From positions 62,001-126,000 of the forward strand of contig PWHR01000037.1 of the NCBI GenBank assembly GCA_003554965.1: a stretch of DNA of 64,000 bases, read 5' to 3'. Shown here in pieces: positions 25,140 through 33,027 of the stretch. A program made the position numbers and the translations under genes. The notes below the pieces were generated by a model. It did no database searches and was not told where the DNA came from. It saw nothing but the letters and a program-made list of their open reading frames with translations. Numbering within the stretch: the first letter of the stretch is position 1; each line of letters begins with the position of its first letter. Source of the stretch: Thermoplasmata archaeon (lineage in GTDB: Archaea; Thermoplasmatota; Thermoplasmata; Halarchaeoplasmatales; Halarchaeoplasmataceae).

Positions 25140-26306
25140 ATGTTCGAAACAAGGGTAGTGAGTGAACTGAGTCAAAAAGAGATCAGAGATTTGCTTATAG
25201 ATCTCGGGTGTGATGATGAAGGTATCGAGATAATGGCACCTAAAGCAGAACATTTCATTATCTATGCAAAAAATTTGGATCCTAGAGCCGCGAATATAAC
25301 CAAGCAGGAATTCCTTTCGGCGGGTGGTGAAACAGCTGTAGCCTGGAAAACTTTAGACCTCTCGATCGAAAAGAGTGAAGTATTGATGATGGGTACACTT
25401 GCCCAGTATGAAAGGGTGATCAAGAAATTGAGAGCCCAACCCTTCGATCTCGAGATACTAGCTGAAGAGATTGAAAGATCTGTAGAATCATATAAAAACA
25501 GAATATATCCTTCAGATGGCGGATGCGAAATCATGGGCATTCTAAACGTGACCCCGGATTCTTTTTTCGATGGTGGACGATATGAAAGGACTGAAAAAGC
25601 AGTCGAAAGAGCTTTGCAGATGGAGAAAAACGGTGCCGACATCATAGACATCGGTGGTGAAAGTACGCGTCCAGGTAGCGAACGGGTGAGTATCGAAAAG
25701 GAGCTAGAAAGGGTCATCCCTGTAATCGAGGATTTGGCTCCAAGAATCGATATACCTCTTTCTATAGATACACATAAGCCCGAGGTTGCAGAGGAGGCGG
25801 TTAAAGCCGGCGCTGACATGATCAATGATGTGTTCGGATTAAGGACTGAAGGTATGGCTAAAAAAGTCGCGGACCTTGGTGTACCTGTGGTGATAATGCA
25901 TATGCAGGGCAGACCAAAAAACATGCAGGAAAATCCTTCTTACCGAGATGTCATCACAGATATATCTACATTCTTTCTCCAGAGAATAAAGGAGGCAAAA
26001 GATGCTGGGATTGAAGATAATAATATCATCATCGATCCGGGCATTGGTTTCGGAAAGAGGTTGGAGCACAACTTGGAGATATTGAAGAGATTAAATGAAT
26101 TCACATCGTTCGGTTATCCAGTCCTACTGGGTGCTTCTAGAAAGAGCTTTCTTGGAGAGATCTTGGGAAAGAGGGCGGATGAAAGACTCTTTGGGTCTTT
26201 AGCTGTTGCAGCCTCAGCAGTTGAAAAAGGGGCATCCTATCTGAGAGTTCACGATGTAAAAGAGACTAGAGACGTGATAAAAACCGTAGAAGCTATCAGA
26301 GGATAG
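25140..26306 (+). CDS. folP: Dihydropteroate synthase, long form with N-terminal domain
   Basis: A 388-residue enzyme. The C-terminal ~270 residues are the TIM-barrel DHPS: GILNVTPDSFFDGG, DIIDIGGESTRPG, SIDTHKPEVA, INDVFGL, VIMHMQGRPKNMQ, IDPGIGFGKR, LGASRKSF. About 115 residues precede it (MAPKAEHFIIYAKNL, LMMGTLAQYERVIKKL, QPFDLEIL), a domain I know from long clostridial DHPS. The enzyme joins a pterin diphosphate with p-aminobenzoate in folate synthesis. MptA and FolD elsewhere complete a folate-type pathway. Possible transfer from bacteria. Confidence 0.9.
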   Translation: MFETRVVSELSQKEIRDLLIDLGCDDEGIEIMAPKAEHFIIYAKNLDPRAANITKQEFLSAGGETAVAWKTLDLSIEKSEVLMMGTLAQYERVIKKLRAQPFDLEILAEEIERSVESYKNRIYPSDGGCEIMGILNVTPDSFFDGGRYERTEKAVERALQMEKNGADIIDIGGESTRPGSERVSIEKELERVIPVIEDLAPRIDIPLSIDTHKPEVAEEAVKAGADMINDVFGLRTEGMAKKVADLGVPVVIMHMQGRPKNMQENPSYRDVITDISTFFLQRIKEAKDAGIEDNNIIIDPGIGFGKRLEHNLEILKRLNEFTSFGYPVLLGASRKSFLGEILGKRADERLFGSLAVAASAVEKGASYLRVHDVKETRDVIKTVEAIRG

Positions 26307-26380
26307 AGGAATTGAATATGAGTTTTGAGCATCGGTTTGACAGGAAAAAATTATTGTGATAGTGTTAGTTAGGACAAATC

Positions 26381-26390
26381 CTTATATATC
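26381..26390 (+). promoter_or_regulatory. TATA-like box before the nep1 transcript
   Basis: CTTATATATC lies 25-32 bases before the ATG of the 30-codon ORF at 26413 and ~125 bases before nep1, so the message has either a long leader or a short leading gene. Confidence 0.45.
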
Positions 26391-26412
26391 CGTTTCTACC
26401 TACCATGACGTG

Positions 26413-26505
26413 ATGGAACAAAATCTTTCGAATGGTCTTCGGATCGCCCGAAAGATAGTTTACTCAATACGCATAAAGAACGGATCGGATAAAATACCCA
26501 TGTGA
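26413..26505 (+). CDS. Possible 30-residue small protein ahead of nep1
   Basis: An ATG placed 25-30 bases after a TATA box opens MEQNLSNGLRIARKIVYSIR..., a basic 30-residue peptide whose stop overlaps GTG 26502 and lies 5 bases before the nep1 ATG at 26511. It is too short for the ORF track. It may be a real small protein or just the nep1 leader. Confidence 0.3.
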   Translation: MEQNLSNGLRIARKIVYSIRIKNGSDKIPM

Positions 26506-26510
26506 TAACC

Positions 26511-27050
26511 ATGTTGACACTAGTTTTGGCTGACTGCGAGATGGAATTGACCCCGGTCGGTATGGAATCGAAAGGCTTCAGACCCGATATGGTCCACTTT
26601 TCTCTCCTTCTAACTCAAGACTCGGGTCTTGCAGAAGAAAGAGAATTAAGAACAGTCGTTCACACAAGAGATGATAATATATTCTTGTTTGAGGCCGACG
26701 CGGAGATACCGGAGGATTTCAAAAAATTCAAAAAGATGATGCTCAGAGCAGTTAGAGGTGACACACCCCAAGGTGTTAGAGTTCTTCAAGGAGATCTTAT
26801 GGAATTTTTGGACAAGCAGATAGGTAGAGGAATAGTGATGACTCCAAAGGCACGAAAAGTCGATCCCACAGACCTCCTATCGAGGACCGAGGATTATATC
26901 GTTATAGTAGGTGGTTTTTCTGAAGGTGACTTTCGTTCACCGGTCTATGATTGGGCTGACGACAAAGTCTCCATTTCGGAAAGAGCGATGAAACCTTGGT
27001 CCGTCACAGCGGAAACTCTAGTGAGTTACAGGTACTGCTCCCTCGAATAA
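26511..27050 (+). CDS. nep1: rRNA (pseudouridine-N1) methyltransferase Nep1/Emg1
   Basis: A 179-residue SPOUT-class methyltransferase. MLTLVLADCEMELTP at the start, RPDMVHFSLLLTQDSGL, VVHTRDDNIF and the knot region IVIVGGFSEGDF match archaeal Nep1, which methylates a pseudouridine of 16S rRNA helix 35. ATG 26511 fits the family start; the track's GTG 26502 adds 3 residues. The end overlaps the convergent DUF89 gene by 33 bases. It is shorter than many family members because a middle loop is missing. Confidence 0.82.
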   Translation: MLTLVLADCEMELTPVGMESKGFRPDMVHFSLLLTQDSGLAEERELRTVVHTRDDNIFLFEADAEIPEDFKKFKKMMLRAVRGDTPQGVRVLQGDLMEFLDKQIGRGIVMTPKARKVDPTDLLSRTEDYIVIVGGFSEGDFRSPVYDWADDKVSISERAMKPWSVTAETLVSYRYCSLE

Positions 27051-27899
27051 TTTGGCAACGTTCTTGTCGAAGGGGACTCCCATCGTTTTAGAGACTGGTT
27101 TGCATTTACTCCTCGTGAGAAAAGCTATAGGTGAGTAATCGCTTTCTGAAAAAGATTCCCAATTAGCCATGCCCTTAGCGATTATAAGGTCGGCTTCTTT
27201 GAGTTTTTGCTCCACTTTTTCAGGCAGTAAGTCAAAATCTACTCCAACTGCAAAGCCTCCTGTGGTATCCACCTGGTCGGCTATATCATCTATATCGTAT
27301 TTCAGAGCATCTTTTATGGTCGCGTCGGTCAGGATAGGGGCTCCTTTCATGACTACGGTTAGATGAACGTCGTAATCTTTTATCTTTTTTAGGAGGAGAG
27401 TATCGAATACGATCTCTCCAGCATTGTCTGTGAAAAAAACTACCTTTTCTCCTTTTTGTAAGATGGCTTCTATCTTATCAGTATCATCGCATTCCAATCC
27501 CTCTTGGAGAAGGTTTTCAAATTCTTTTAGTAGATAATCTGCCGAAACTATATCATCCCGATATCCAAAATCTAAAACATTTCCAACGATGGAGACCAAA
27601 ATCATATCTCTCAAGGAGTCCCTATCTAGAATATTCTTCGCCTTTTCGAGCAGTTCTTCTGCATTGGCGTTGCTCTGCTTTTTCATCTCTAAATAGGGAT
27701 CATCGCACTCAAGGATTTCGTAAATTTTACCGTGGACCTTTGTCGCGACTTCTGCAGATACAGCTCCCGGTTCGAAATTCTCCTCCAATATCGGTAGAAC
27801 CTCTTCTATTACTTCTCTTTTTTTATCTTCGTCGACGATGCTGGTCTCGAAGAGGCCTCTTTTCAACAGGCATGGAACACATTCAGGATGTATCTCCAC
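27018..27899 (-). CDS. DUF89-family damage-control phosphatase-like protein
   Basis: A 293-residue protein of the DUF89/ARMT1 family. N-terminal Cys pair HPECVPCLLKRG, then FFTDNAGEIVFDTLLL with the conserved metal-binding Asp-Asn, LTVVMKGAPILTDAT, and IIAKGMANWESF. Family members are metal-dependent phosphatases acting on damaged sugar phosphates or phosphopantetheine. It is directly followed upstream by the MIP18-like gene (stop-start contact at 27899/27900). Confidence 0.87.
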   Translation of the reverse strand: MEIHPECVPCLLKRGLFETSIVDEDKKREVIEEVLPILEENFEPGAVSAEVATKVHGKIYEILECDDPYLEMKKQSNANAEELLEKAKNILDRDSLRDMILVSIVGNVLDFGYRDDIVSADYLLKEFENLLQEGLECDDTDKIEAILQKGEKVVFFTDNAGEIVFDTLLLKKIKDYDVHLTVVMKGAPILTDATIKDALKYDIDDIADQVDTTGGFAVGVDFDLLPEKVEQKLKEADLIIAKGMANWESFSESDYSPIAFLTRSKCKPVSKTMGVPFDKNVAKLFEGAVPVTH

Positions 27900-28193
27900 T
27901 TATAATTCCCCACTAGAAAGTTTCTCGTTGATCTGTTCAGCGTTAAGGTGACCTTCAACAGTAATATCTACATCGTCTTCCTCAACACCTTCTAATTCAA
28001 CCAGATTCTTTTTTATACGGACGGCGAGCTGTACTCCTAGGGGGCAGAATGGGCTGGTCGGTGTGAAAGTGAGACTGACACTACCATCTTCGACTTCTAT
28101 ATCGGATATCAACCCCATCTCGTAGACGCTCGTTCCGGTCTCAGGATCTATGACCTGTTTCAATTTTTCTACAACTTCATCTTTTTCTGGCAT
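27900..28193 (-). CDS. MIP18/PaaD-like (DUF59) iron-sulfur assembly factor
   Basis: A 97-residue DUF59 protein: VVEKLKQVIDPETGTSVYEMGLI and FTPTSPFCPLGVQLA with the conserved Cys. These proteins help insert Fe-S clusters, which fits an organism with many ferredoxin oxidoreductases. ATG 28193 has GAGGTG just upstream; the track starts at GTG 28202 inside that site. It is co-transcribed with the DUF89 gene. Confidence 0.87.
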   Translation of the reverse strand: MPEKDEVVEKLKQVIDPETGTSVYEMGLISDIEVEDGSVSLTFTPTSPFCPLGVQLAVRIKKNLVELEGVEEDDVDITVEGHLNAEQINEKLSSGEL

Positions 28194-28295
28194 GTTCTTC
28201 ACCTCTGCGATATATTCTTGACTATAACTTATGACATCGAAGGCAGTATATAAATGAAAGGGGTTGGAGACAATTTCAAGGTCGGATCACCGAAG

Positions 28296-28303
28296 TTTTT
28301 ATT
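28296..28303 (+). promoter_or_regulatory. TATA-like box for mptA
   Basis: TTTTTATT is 24-31 bases before ATG 28327 and no ribosome site is visible, consistent with leaderless transcription. Confidence 0.45.
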
Positions 28304-28326
28304 AGAAGGTCCTAAGTGTTCAAAAC

Positions 28327-29232
28327 ATGGCCGATACAACTGATGTTCAAAGTCAGATGGTTGAGCACAGGTTCAGGATAACTAGAGTTGGAGTCACGGG
28401 TGTGAAGAAACCGATAGTGGTGGAACGTCCTTCAGGGAGGAGAACTCTGAACGCTACTATCGACGTTTTTGTAGACTTGCCTTATGACCAAAAAGGATCG
28501 CACATGTCGAGAAACGTAGAGGTGACCGGAGAAGTGGTTGATAAGAGTGTCAGAGAACCAGTGAAAGGGCTGGAGAATCTGGCAGCAGACATGTGCGATA
28601 TGCTTCTAGACAGGCACGAATACGCATCTTATTCTGAAGTCGACATAAAAGCGGATTATTTTCTGGAAAAAGAGTCGCCTAAAGGAAGAAGGAGCCTGGA
28701 GAGTTATAAGATCAGAGCCAAAGGAGAAGGTTACCGAAAAAAGGACGATGATACGGAAAGAGAGATCATGAAGTTCATAGGCGCTACCGTGGTAGGTATA
28801 AATGCATGTCCCTGCGCAATGGAGACGGTGAAGGACGAATACAAAAAAAGATATCCTAAACATACTAGGGCTTTGGAAGAACTACCGACGATCACTCACA
28901 ACCAGAGGAACAAGTCCACTCTAATGGTCGAAGTGCCAAACGACAAAGAGATAGAAGTGAATGATATTATAGAAATATTAGAGTCCTCTGTTTCATCACC
29001 TACCCACGAGATACTAAAAAGGGAGGATGAGGCTGAGGTGGTTATGCAGGCTCACGAGAATCCTAAATTTGTTGAGGATATAGTGAGAGATGTATTGTCA
29101 AAGTGTCTTGATAAATATCATGATTATCCCGATTCCGCTCATATTGAGGTGAAGAGCAAGAGCGAAGAATCGATACATAAGCACGACGCGTTCGCGGAAA
29201 GAGTCACTACATTTGGGGAACTCAGAAAATGA
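28327..29232 (+). CDS. mptA: GTP cyclohydrolase MptA (type IB, FolE2 family)
   Basis: A 301-residue archaeal GTP cyclohydrolase. VGVTGVKKPIVV and LPYDQKGSHMSRNVE are signature segments, and GINACPCAMETV holds the active-site Cys; NQRNKSTLMVE and SVSSPTHEILKREDE also match. MptA makes a dihydroneopterin cyclic phosphate from GTP in an Fe(II)-dependent reaction for methanopterin or folate synthesis. With FolP and FolD in the same window it probably feeds folate. Confidence 0.92.
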   Translation: MADTTDVQSQMVEHRFRITRVGVTGVKKPIVVERPSGRRTLNATIDVFVDLPYDQKGSHMSRNVEVTGEVVDKSVREPVKGLENLAADMCDMLLDRHEYASYSEVDIKADYFLEKESPKGRRSLESYKIRAKGEGYRKKDDDTEREIMKFIGATVVGINACPCAMETVKDEYKKRYPKHTRALEELPTITHNQRNKSTLMVEVPNDKEIEVNDIIEILESSVSSPTHEILKREDEAEVVMQAHENPKFVEDIVRDVLSKCLDKYHDYPDSAHIEVKSKSEESIHKHDAFAERVTTFGELRK

Positions 29233-29251
29233 TCATCTGACCTTGAAACCT

Positions 29252-29962
29252 TTACTTTTTCGCCGTCAATTCAAACAGCGCGCCGGAGATGATTTCCTTG
29301 TTTTCAGAAGAGTCCATTATGTTCTGCAACTTCTTTTCTAGAGCTTCACGCAGATATCTATCCTCGATTTTCTCCATATCCTTTAGAATAAGCTTTTCGT
29401 GTTCTTCCATCAGACCCGACCAGGGTAGATCTTTTCTAAAAATAGAATGATCTGCTTCTTTGAAACCAATAGATAATAATTCGTCTTCTAGCGCCTCAGG
29501 AGAATATTCTTCAAGATGACTTTCGCCTAAAAGTTCAAAAACAGCTTTTTCCAACCTCCATATTTCTACCTGAAGCTCATCCAAAGGTACAGGCGAAGTC
29601 TTTTCTTCGAAAGGATAATAGTCGATGATCGTCAGCTGCCCTTTATCTTTTAAGATTCTATAGAACTCTCTCAACACCGATGTAACGAAAAGAGATTTGT
29701 TCACCGAGAGGGCACTTATAGTAGCTTTACAAAAAACGTGATCGAAACTCTCCGACTCTATAAAACCCATCTCTGAAAGATCAGCCTGAATGAAATCGGC
29801 GGAATAGGTTTGATCACGGCAGTCTTTTAAGTATTCTCTCTCCATGTCGACGGAGACTATCTTTCCTTCTTTTTCTCCTAGGATTTTGGTCATGCCACAG
29901 GCACCGGTTCCAGCATCCAAAACCAGCTCATCTTCTAATTCGAGGTCCTCTAGTTTCTGCAT
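29252..29962 (-). CDS. Class I SAM-dependent methyltransferase
   Basis: A 236-residue methyltransferase. Motif I is LVLDAGTGACGMTKIL; the acidic loop is VSVDMEREYL; motif II SADFIQADLSEM; motif III GQLTIIDYYP. The last ~100 residues are helical with repeated Leu/Glu. The protein starts close to motif I, so the usual N-terminal cap is short, and an upstream TGA blocks extension. Substrate unknown. Convergent with mptA. Confidence 0.8.
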   Translation of the reverse strand: MQKLEDLELEDELVLDAGTGACGMTKILGEKEGKIVSVDMEREYLKDCRDQTYSADFIQADLSEMGFIESESFDHVFCKATISALSVNKSLFVTSVLREFYRILKDKGQLTIIDYYPFEEKTSPVPLDELQVEIWRLEKAVFELLGESHLEEYSPEALEDELLSIGFKEADHSIFRKDLPWSGLMEEHEKLILKDMEKIEDRYLREALEKKLQNIMDSSENKEIISGALFELTAKK

Positions 29963-30051
29963 ACTTCAGTGACTAAATGAAGTGTATAAATAGGTGTTGG
30001 AACTAGACTCACCTTAAAAAATCGGATAAAAATCATCTTATAAACCATAAT

Positions 30052-30060
30052 CCTTATATC
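30052..30060 (+). promoter_or_regulatory. TATA-like box for pcn
   Basis: CCTTATATC lies ~55 bases before the PCNA ATG; a ribosome site AAAGGGGATT precedes the start. Confidence 0.4.
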
Positions 30061-30113
30061 ACAACCCTCTTATTTGTGTGCGAATATCACTGTAAAAATT
30101 AAAGGGGATTATC

Positions 30114-30851
30114 ATGTTGAACGCTGAGATAAACTCTAACGTATTGAAGGACTTAGTGGAGATCGTAGGTACGATAGTCGATGAGGTCAAGATCAATCTG
30201 ACTGAAGATGGATTGAGCCTTAAGGCTGTAGATCCAGCTCACGTAGCGATGGTGGATCTTGATCTGGATAAAGATGCCTTTGAAAGTTATGAAGCCAACG
30301 AGACTGAGATCGGTCTTAATCTTAAAAAGGTGGAACAGTTCTTGAAATTAGCTGGAGCCGGTGACGTTGTCAGGATGGAGCATGATGAGGAAGATAACAG
30401 GCTGGTGATGGAAGTGAACAACATAACCCAGAAGATGGCTCTTCTCGATACCGCCGGTATGACGGATCCGAACGTACCTAGTTTGGATTTACCGTTGAAT
30501 TTGAAAGTTAAAGGGAAGCACGTATTGAATGGTGTAAAAGCTTCAGAGAACATCTCCGATCATATATCGATCACTGCTAACCCAGACGGCTTTGAAATAC
30601 TTTCTGAGGAAGACGAGGACATGGTGCGGCTTTCTCTTGGAGAAGATGACTTGGAAGAACTGAGCGCCAATGAAGAGGTCAGGTCTCTATTCGCCTTGGA
30701 TTATTTCTCCAATATGATCAAATGTGTGTCTAAAGAAACCACCTTAGATATAGAGCTGGGTGCTGACTATCCGATCAAGATAGAGTTTTCTTTTGCCGAA
30801 GATAATGGAAACGTTAGGTATCTTCTAGCTCCGAGAATAGAGAGTACGTAA
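30114..30851 (+). CDS. pcn: DNA polymerase sliding clamp PCNA
   Basis: A 245-residue clamp, the standard archaeal length. Conserved features: FKDLVEIVGTIVDEVK-like N-terminus, DGLSLKAVDPAHVAMVDLDL, the central interdomain region ending LPLNLKVKG, and the C-terminal SFAEDNGNVRYLLAPRIES. It forms a homotrimer around DNA to tether polymerase, ligase and FEN1. Single gene with its own promoter. Confidence 0.95.
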   Translation: MLNAEINSNVLKDLVEIVGTIVDEVKINLTEDGLSLKAVDPAHVAMVDLDLDKDAFESYEANETEIGLNLKKVEQFLKLAGAGDVVRMEHDEEDNRLVMEVNNITQKMALLDTAGMTDPNVPSLDLPLNLKVKGKHVLNGVKASENISDHISITANPDGFEILSEEDEDMVRLSLGEDDLEELSANEEVRSLFALDYFSNMIKCVSKETTLDIELGADYPIKIEFSFAEDNGNVRYLLAPRIEST

Positions 30852-30915
30852 ATAAAATAACCCTGAGGCCGAAAAACGGCACAAATTAAAAATACCTTCA
30901 ATTATATACCTTTCC

Positions 30916-31389
30916 ATGATGACTTGGGGAATTGTGCTTATAGCGATAGGGATAGGACTTTTCATCTTTGAGGCAGCAGATCCAGGATTTTTTATCGCCG
31001 TCCCTGGCGGTGTGCTTTTCACCCTTGGGGTAATACTTCTGGCTTTCCCGGACTACGATATAATCTCTCCATGGACTCCTGTGATTGTTGCTGTGGTCGT
31101 ATTACCTATGATGTTCATCTCCCTGATGTTCTACAGAAGGATTTCTCCTCCCTCTAAACCCACTACCACTATGACAACTTCTCTTGAAGGCAAAAAAGGT
31201 ATCGTGGTCAAAGAGGTCCAACCGGACAATATAACCGGCAGGGTCAAAGTCGGTGAGGAGATAGGGGGAGGATGGAGCGCTACAGCGGATGAAAAGATAG
31301 AGGAAGGTGAAAAAGTGAGGATAAAAAAGTCTAAGGGAGTTCATGTGGTGGTTGAAAGATTAGAAAAAAATAGAGCATATAAAAAATAG
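30916..31389 (+). CDS. NfeD-like membrane protein
   Basis: A 157-residue short NfeD: two to three spans (WGIVLIAIGIGLFIFEAADPGFFI and FTLGVILLAFP, VIVAVVVLPMMF) followed by an OB-fold domain (LEGKKGIVVKEVQPDN, GRVKVGEEIGGGWSATADE, GEKVRI). It lacks the N-terminal ClpP-like protease of long NfeD. It is followed 11 bases later by the stomatin gene, the typical NfeD-stomatin pairing. Confidence 0.88.
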   Translation: MMTWGIVLIAIGIGLFIFEAADPGFFIAVPGGVLFTLGVILLAFPDYDIISPWTPVIVAVVVLPMMFISLMFYRRISPPSKPTTTMTTSLEGKKGIVVKEVQPDNITGRVKVGEEIGGGWSATADEKIEEGEKVRIKKSKGVHVVVERLEKNRAYKK

Positions 31390-31400
31390 GAGGAAAGAAG

Positions 31401-32588
31401 ATGTTAGAATGGATAATCCTTCTAGTGGTGATCATAATAATATTTGCTGTCGCCGCTGGAAGAACCGCTTTTTGGATAATACAGCCTTACCAGCAGGGTA
31501 TTTGGATAGTGCTCGGTAATTTCAGAAAGATCTTGGAACCAGGTGTAAATATCGTACATCCATTTGTATCGGAAGTAATAAAGATGGACCTCAGGACGCA
31601 GGTTTTGGACGTTCCCAGACAGGAGGTCATTACCAAAGACAACTCACCGACCAATGTCGATGCGATAATATACATCAAAGTGGTAGATGTTGAGAAAGCC
31701 TATTTTGAGGTCACGAACTACAAAGCGGCAACAATAAACCTTGCCCAGACAACTCTCAGATCGGTCATAGGCGACATGGAACTGGACGAGATACTGTACA
31801 ACAGGGAAAGGATAAACACTCATCTTCGCCAGGTACTCGACGAGGCGACAGATGCATGGGGCGTCAGAGTTGAATCCGTAGAGATAAGAGAGGTCGATCC
31901 TGTACCTCAGGTCAAAGATGCTATGGAAGAACAGACCGCCGCCGAAAGGGAAAGGAGAGCCGCTATTCTCAGAGCTGATGGTAAGAAGCGCTCTGCCATC
32001 CTGAAGGCAGAAGGTAACAGGAGATCCAAGATATTGAATGCTGAGGGTATGAGGCAGAGCAGGATATTGAACGCAGAGGGTACAAGGATGAAGAAGATAC
32101 TGGAGGCCCAGGGTGAAGGACAGAGGCTAAGGATACTCTCCCTAGGAGCTAACACTCTTGACGAGAAGGCTTTGACGTACCTTTCTCTTGATACGTTGAA
32201 AAATATGTCAGAAGGTGAAGCGACCAAGATATTGTTCCCATTCGAAGTCTCGAAACTCATGGAGGGCGCTTCTAACTATCTAGGAGCTTCTAGAGAAGTG
32301 CCGAGCAGGGAACCGGTTGAGATAGATTCATTGGAAGACATAGTAGGAAAGGCCGATGAGATACTTGGAGAGATCCCAGGCAGGACCGAGATGAAACAAA
32401 GGATCGATGAGATCGAAAAGAAAGTCAAAGAGGAAGGGAACAAAGGAAGAGAAGATATCAGAGAAGAGGCGGAAAAAAACGCGAGAGAGGTACTAGAGGA
32501 TGTGAAAGAGTCCACAGGAGATAAAAATATCGAGACCTGGAGAAAGGATAGTGAGAGTGAGGAGAAAGAAGAAGACGACGAAGGGTAA
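31401..32588 (+). CDS. SPFH/stomatin (band 7) membrane scaffold protein
   Basis: A 395-residue protein with one N-terminal span (IILLVVIIIIFAVAAG), an SPFH domain (ILEPGVNIVHPF, DLRTQVLDVPRQEVITKDN, VDAIIYIKV) and a helical region of 12-residue repeats (ILRADGKKRSAI, ILKAEGNRRSKI, ILNAEGMRQSRI). Beyond residue ~300 a highly charged Glu/Lys tail is added that ordinary stomatins lack. It forms membrane oligomers with NfeD. Perfect GGAGG site before ATG 31401. Confidence 0.9.
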   Translation: MLEWIILLVVIIIIFAVAAGRTAFWIIQPYQQGIWIVLGNFRKILEPGVNIVHPFVSEVIKMDLRTQVLDVPRQEVITKDNSPTNVDAIIYIKVVDVEKAYFEVTNYKAATINLAQTTLRSVIGDMELDEILYNRERINTHLRQVLDEATDAWGVRVESVEIREVDPVPQVKDAMEEQTAAERERRAAILRADGKKRSAILKAEGNRRSKILNAEGMRQSRILNAEGTRMKKILEAQGEGQRLRILSLGANTLDEKALTYLSLDTLKNMSEGEATKILFPFEVSKLMEGASNYLGASREVPSREPVEIDSLEDIVGKADEILGEIPGRTEMKQRIDEIEKKVKEEGNKGREDIREEAEKNAREVLEDVKESTGDKNIETWRKDSESEEKEEDDEG

Positions 32589-32685
32589 AAAATATTTCTC
32601 AACCCCTTTCATTTTTATTTATCTAAAATTTCCGGACAAAGTTTTAAATCTTTAAATCTAGATAAGTGTATCGTCCTTGTGATCA

Positions 32686-33027
32686 TTGAACGACAACGAT
32701 AGCGATAATAGAGAAAACTTATCAAAAGGAATCGTGGAAGTACTTATGGGGGAGAAAGGTGAGGAAACTTTAAAAGAAGAGTGGATACCGGTGGCCAAGG
32801 CTCTAGATGACCCTAAAGAACTACCGTTCTTAATGGATCAGATACTCGATATCGAAGCGACAGATGAGCTAAGGCATGCGTTGGTTAGGGTGCAGATCAA
32901 CGCTCAACTTAGGATGAAAGAAGATCTAAATTTTTACAACCAGCAGTTATTCGCTGCTAGATCGATAGAGATATTGCTGTACGAATCATTGAAATTGAAG
33001 TCAAAAAGAAGGAAGAAGAAGTCCTAG
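32686..33027 (+). CDS. Small helical protein of unknown function
   Basis: A 113-residue protein, probably all-helical: LSKGIVEVLMGEKGEETLKEEW, ALDDPKELPFLMDQILDIE, LRHALVRVQINAQL, and ending KLKSKRRKKKS. Start is TTG 32686, ~30 bases after TATA-like TTTAAATC, consistent with a leaderless message. The end overlaps purB by four bases on the opposite strand. No family recognised. Confidence 0.6.
   Translation: MNDNDSDNRENLSKGIVEVLMGEKGEETLKEEWIPVAKALDDPKELPFLMDQILDIEATDELRHALVRVQINAQLRMKEDLNFYNQQLFAARSIEILLYESLKLKSKRRKKKS

Noticed and set aside
25262-25924. 220-residue minus-strand ORF
   Set aside because: Complete overlap with folP on the other strand; no motif or ribosome site.
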